Of a stretch of DNA of 64,000 nt, positions 55,001-61,000 are shown in pieces (the first letter of the stretch is position 1; each line of letters begins with the position of its first letter). The stretch is from Heterobilharzia americana. Taxonomy: Eukaryota; Platyhelminthes; Trematoda; Strigeidida; Schistosomatidae. Position numbers and translations under genes: made by a program. The notes below the pieces were generated by a model. The model did no database searches. It worked only from the letters and a program-made list of their open reading frames with translations, and was not told the origin of the DNA. The stretch spans positions 29,465,661 to 29,529,660 of the forward strand of contig OX104127.1 of the NCBI GenBank assembly GCA_944470555.2. The letters run 5' to 3'.

Positions 55001-58000
55001 TACAGTGATATTAACGCCCGTGAAGTATAAGGATTTCATCCTGTAATAAAAATTGGGAATAAGATCCATCTGACGAAGTAAACTGAATGCTCTAGTTCCC
55101 ATTGCTACGAGAAGCTTGTAAATGAGAATTAGTCAAATTTGACTAAGCCAATGATAATCAACAGCCTATTTTCGTCTATCATTTGAGTGATCTTACTTTG
55201 TGATAGAGGCTACTTTTGTATCAGAAATTACTCGACTAACTTTATCATATGATAAGTTTATGGTAATATTTTGGAAACGCATACACTTTCATTGGTTGAA
55301 AACACTTATTTCCTCAACAAGCACCATGAAAAGGTAATCTACAAATAACCTAACGAAACCTCTTGGTTAATTAAAACCATTGATGACTTGGGGATTTACT
55401 TTCTCTAACTCTTTTGATAGTTCAACTGGAATTTAAATTTATCTTTGATCAAAACATTCAGTTTTTATGGTCACATTCACCGTCATAATAAACACTAATC
55501 AGATAATTTACCAGAAGAAAATAGCTATCAAACGTAGTAGATTATTCAGCAACATATTTCGCTTGCCAAAAAGGATAACGACTTTAACTGCTAACCGAGA
55601 AACTAACTTTCATATAAGACTAAACGTGCTTGTGACTCATCGTAGTCTCAAGGACTGCTGCATAGATGTTCAGGACATTCATGAATAGTGATTTGTGAGA
55701 CGTGTATCACAAGTAGTTATCTGCCGATGCAACAGAAAACTTTGGATTTCACGATATCAGAGAAGATTTTCATATCAAACCGAAGATGATAACTGTTCAA
55801 TGTTCTCTGAATTCTCATGCTTCTTTTGGATGCTTCATATCCATACTACGTGGATTCTAAGTTCAGGAAAAACCGTGCGAATAATCGTGAACATAACCTG
55901 GAAACACTTCAATTCCTCCTGATGAAACTTACAGGAGGAATTATTATCAACGTACTATTTAATTAAGTTCAATGAACTAATATCCTCGGAATATTTCAGA
56001 ATCACTGACTGACTACCAAACTGCTTCATAAAATACAATAATATTTGAACTATTTAATAAAAAACCGTTTTCCAGGAAAATCAGACAACCCACAGTATTT
56101 TAAACACATAAAATCTGTAATCCCAAAAAGGTGTCAAAATCAAGGTTCAGGACATCTCAAAAGGGCGCACTCACAGTCTCTACATTCCACGACCAGTGCC
56201 TCATCAATCAACAACTGGGTTCCAATCAAAACCTTAAAAGCGAAACAATATAGTTCCCAGTAGTAACTCACTTCGAGATTGATTCCCGCTGTTCTAATGG
56301 AACGTCGTAACTGATAGGACACTTTCTCAACGACAACACACAGTGGAGGTTGCACTATATCGTGAACTGACAGAAATAGGAAATATGGACCATTGAATTC
56401 CGAGCTAGTGGGTCAGTGGTAAAGTGTTGACTGCGAGACCCGAAGGTCATGGGTTCATTTGCTGGTGGGATCGTGGGTGCGCACTGCTGAGGAGTCACAT
56501 ACTAGGACGAAACAGCTGTCCAGCGCTCCCAGGTTTCCAATGTTTCTTCAACTGATGTCAGTGCAAGATGAATACCAACTTGGAACTAACACTCACTCTG
56601 AACCTATCTTGATAATATTGACTTTGATTTTCACACCAAGCGTAATGCGATCTACACTTCGTTTTTATTCTACCCTTCCTATTCTTATGTTTTCTATCGA
56701 CTTGATTGACTTGTTTTGTGAATTTTCGTATCAATAATTCAATAAGTCCATACATCATCAGACTGTTCTATATGTCTAACTCTAATGCATCACATGTCTC
56801 CTATAAGCTTCTTCTTCTAATCATGGTGTCTAAATCTGTCTAGCGGATTAATTGTTTAAACTTCTTGATCTGCCTTGTTCTACTTCCTTAGGTAAAACCT
56901 GTGACATTTAACTGCACTACAATGTTTTTATAAATATTCCAACAGAATCAGATACTTATTCCCATCTATTTAAACTTCATAAAGTGAATAGTTCAATGGA
57001 ATTTGTAATCGCGTAGTACTCCTTAAGCAAATTAGCTTACTTAATACAATGGGATATATTACCGGGCTTCTCGAATACCTTCAAGGCATTCATACTAATT
57101 GACACTGACCATTAATCAAATAAATATGGCATATTTAGTGAGTGACAGTTTCACCTGCTTAAAAGTATTCTTATTAAAACATTTTTCATACAGATAAACT
57201 GTAGGGCTTTTCTAATTGTGTGCATTGTTGGGTTGTCGCCACTTTATTTGAGGATGTGACTTGTGTGTTGGCTTTGGGTTTCCAGTCTTCCGGCATTTGG
57301 CCCACTGGCTAAAACATTTAAGTATTCTAGTAAACTGTTCGACTCCTCCACTTTAACATGATATCACTGAAAACGTTGTTGATCAAGCTGCAGGTATTTT
57401 TATATCATCTTTTTTAATGATCACAAAGTAACGTCTACATAGCATATACAAATTTTCGGTTTAACTCAACAACGCACAAAATTAGCTGCGTGCAGACTCT
57501 ATTCAAAAGCGCGAGAACACACTGCAGTACAACAACTTCACGAAGAAATGTAGAAAATTACTTGATGTCTATTCTAATGAAAAACGTCTACCCGTGAAAC
57601 CTCATCATGTGCCAAAACCGTACATCATCAACTTCGAAGTCATCGACAGAAATCAGCAAACGCACCATCCTACTGTACATAAAGACTATATCAGTAATCA
57701 CGACAAGATTACCGAGACCACTTGTAATTAGTGTGGCTCATAAACCCACAAATTCCCTCCAAAGCATATTATGCAAACCAAAGGATGCAACAACCAAAGA
57801 AGACAAACCGAACATCACTTACGAAGTCAACTTGAATAAATGTAGTCAACACTTCACTGGACAAAGTGGTCGCCCTGTTCGCCTTCATCTACAGAAATAC
57901 CATTTGGCTATTAAGCGTTACGACATTTCATCGCTCACTTCAATCCACATAGACAACAACTATGGACATGAAATCAACTTCGATAGTGTAGAAATTTTGG

Positions 58001-61000
58001 ACAGAGGAAACACAAAAAATATCAGTGAATTCCTAGAAGCTTGGAATTCAGGTCAGTCAGTCAGCAATCAATAGACTTATAGATATGGACCTAACTTCCC
58101 AACCAATGAGAAAGTGATAAATGACGGAAAGGTCAGAGGTGAAGCAAAGGAACAGCCAACAGGAAATTCTATACATTCAATCATACAAAAACAGAGGGAC
58201 ACAAGCAATCAGAAACCAGTCCGTCAGGGCAAGCTACTAAATCACTCACGAAAAGATAATGATAGCTCACTTCGTGCTGCATTTAGTGTCGATGGTTTTG
58301 TCCAGAGAAGCGATGAAGGTAGCGTGATAAAACAATCCAGGTCAGAGAACATAATACAACCAAGACCATCCTGAGCTACAAATATTCTCCACCACTTCAA
58401 AATTTGCAATCTAATTGAGAACATCAACAGCTTGACGATATTTACCGAAAACGTAGTTGGAATTCATTCGCTACAATAAACTGTACTTGATAGTTAGATG
58501 TACGCAGTATAAAAATAGTATGATAAAACTTTTTTTTAGGAATGGAATTTAGTCGAGAGCGTGGAAAATTCATTTTCCATATTATACAATAAGAAAAGCC
58601 CTACAGTTTATCTGTATGAAAAATGTTTTAATAAGAATACTTTTAAGCAGGTGAAACTGTCACTCACTAAATATGCCATATTTATTTGATTAATGGTCAG
58701 TGTCAATTAGTATGAATGCCTTGAAGGTATTCGAGAAGCCCGGTAATATATCCCATTGTATTAAGTAAGCTAATTTGCTTAAGGAGTACTACGCGATTAC
58801 AAATTCCATTGAACTATTCACTTTATGAAGTTTAAATAGATGGGAATAAGTATCTGATTCTGTTGGAATATTTATAAAAACATTGTAGTGCAGTTAAATG
58901 TCACAGGTTTTACCTAAGGAAGTAGAACAAGGCAGATCAAGAAGTTTAAACAATTAATCCGCTAGACAGATTTAGACACCATGATTAGAAGAAGAAGCTT
59001 ATAGGAGACATGTGATGCATTAGAGTTAGACATATAGAACAGTCTGATGATGTATGGACTTATTGAATTATTGATACGAAAATTCACAAAACAAGTCAAT
59101 CAAGTCGATAGAAAACATAAGAATAGGAAGGGTAGAATAAAAACGAAGTGTAGATCGCATTACGCTTGGTGTGAAAATCAAAGTCAATATTATCAAGATA
59201 GGTTCAGAGTGAGTGTTAATTCCAAGTTGGTATTCATCTTGCACTGACATCAGTTGAAGAAACATTGGAAACCTGGGAGCGCTGGACAGCTGTTTCGTCC
59301 TAGTATGTGACTCCTCAGCAGTGCGCACCCACGATCCCACCAGCAAATGAACCCATGACCTTCGGGTCTCGCAGTCAACACTTTACCACTGACCCACTAG
59401 CTCGGAATTCAATGGTCCATATTTCCTATTTCTGTCAGTTCACGATATAGTGCAACCTCCACTGTGTGTTGTCGTTGAGAAAGTGTCCTATCAGTTACGA
59501 CGTTCCATTAGAACAGCGGGAATCAATCTCGAAGTGAGTTACTACTGGGAACTATATTGTTTCGCTTTTAAGGTTTTGATTGGAACCCAGTTGTTGATTG
59601 ATGAGGCACTGGTCGTGGATTCTGAAGGTTCTGGGTTACACCTCTTCTGGGGGTCATGGATGCAGACTGCTGAAGAGTCTCCCGCCAGAAGGAAACATTA
59701 TTCTGTTTCTTTCGGGCTCTCAGTATTTCTTCAACTGTTTACATTGCATGATGAATACCAAACTGAATTCGAAAAACAAATGTCCACGAGACCTAATTGA
59801 GTACAAATCGTTGTAGCATAAATGAACGGGGCTTTAATTTTCAAATGTTCAGGGCTTTGATAAAGTGACATACTTTTACGTGACGTCCCCTGTCAAATGC
59901 AGCAACGGCTGTTTGAATGCCAACTTCATGACTGGTTTATAGTGTATATTTGCCAATAGGTGCAGATGATTTTTCTCACCTGCTGTTATTGGATCACTTG
60001 TGTTGAAGTCGCTTAGATAAAGAATTGGTAAAACATTCCGTTGCTCACTATTATCTACTTTATTCTATTACTTAGGATGTTCAATAACCAATCCCATTAG
60101 TTCATTTTATTCATTCGTGTTGAATTCAAAAGAAAACTCTGTCGATAGTGTTAATGGTAAAGATTTTGAAGTATGAGAAATAGTGAATAATTTGCAAAAA
60201 TCATTGGCACATCTTTGGTATACATATCAGCTGATATAAACTGATTAGATGGACAGAGTGATATGAAACTCAACTGAATAATTCATCTGTTTAACTTTTT
60301 ATTCACTGGAAATACATGGAGGAAACTCATGGAAAGTAGGAGTTTCTAACCTAACCATTAAGTGGCATAATCGTCCGAGGAGTAATTGCAATAACAATCT
60401 ATTGAAAAAATGAACAAAATAAAGATTAAATACTTTTATGACAAGGTGCTTGGTTCCGATACATAATGAAGTGAACTGACTTGTCCAAACAGTTTACTTT
60501 ATATCCTCAGAGTTAATGATATCCCTACACAAAGATTGCCAGTAACTCTCAAAATATCCAAACAGCTACATTTACTTGACATTAAAACTGACTGAGTAAA
60601 TTCAAGTGGATAGCCATATTTAAATCGAGTAAGTGTATCTCATCCGCATCATCTGTAGAGACTAAAGGATGCACTGGATTTAAAATGACGACCGGAACAG
60701 GCTGACTGGCTTCAGAAAATACAAACCATGTGCAGACCGAATTGCAACGCATCATCACAGAACAGAGTATAGAATGACAGTCAACTCTCTACCTCAACTT
60801 CGTCGACTTTGAGAAGGCCTTTGACAGCGTCGACTGACAAGTAATTTGACAGGCAGTTGCTTCAACACTACGGAATACTACAAACTTTTATCACCCTCAT
60901 TCAACAACTATATGAAGATGCCACATGCCAGCCAAGTAATTCACAATGGGAAGCTGAGTGATGCTTTTGAAGTGAAGACAGGAGTGAAACAAGGTTGCCT

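Noticed and set aside
56459..56737. 92-codon stretch present twice in inverted orientation (again at 59068-59346), looking like a conserved protein
   Set aside because: Identity is explained by the inverted arms as DNA; the frame runs through the tRNA-like and hammerhead sequence, so it is not a protein gene.
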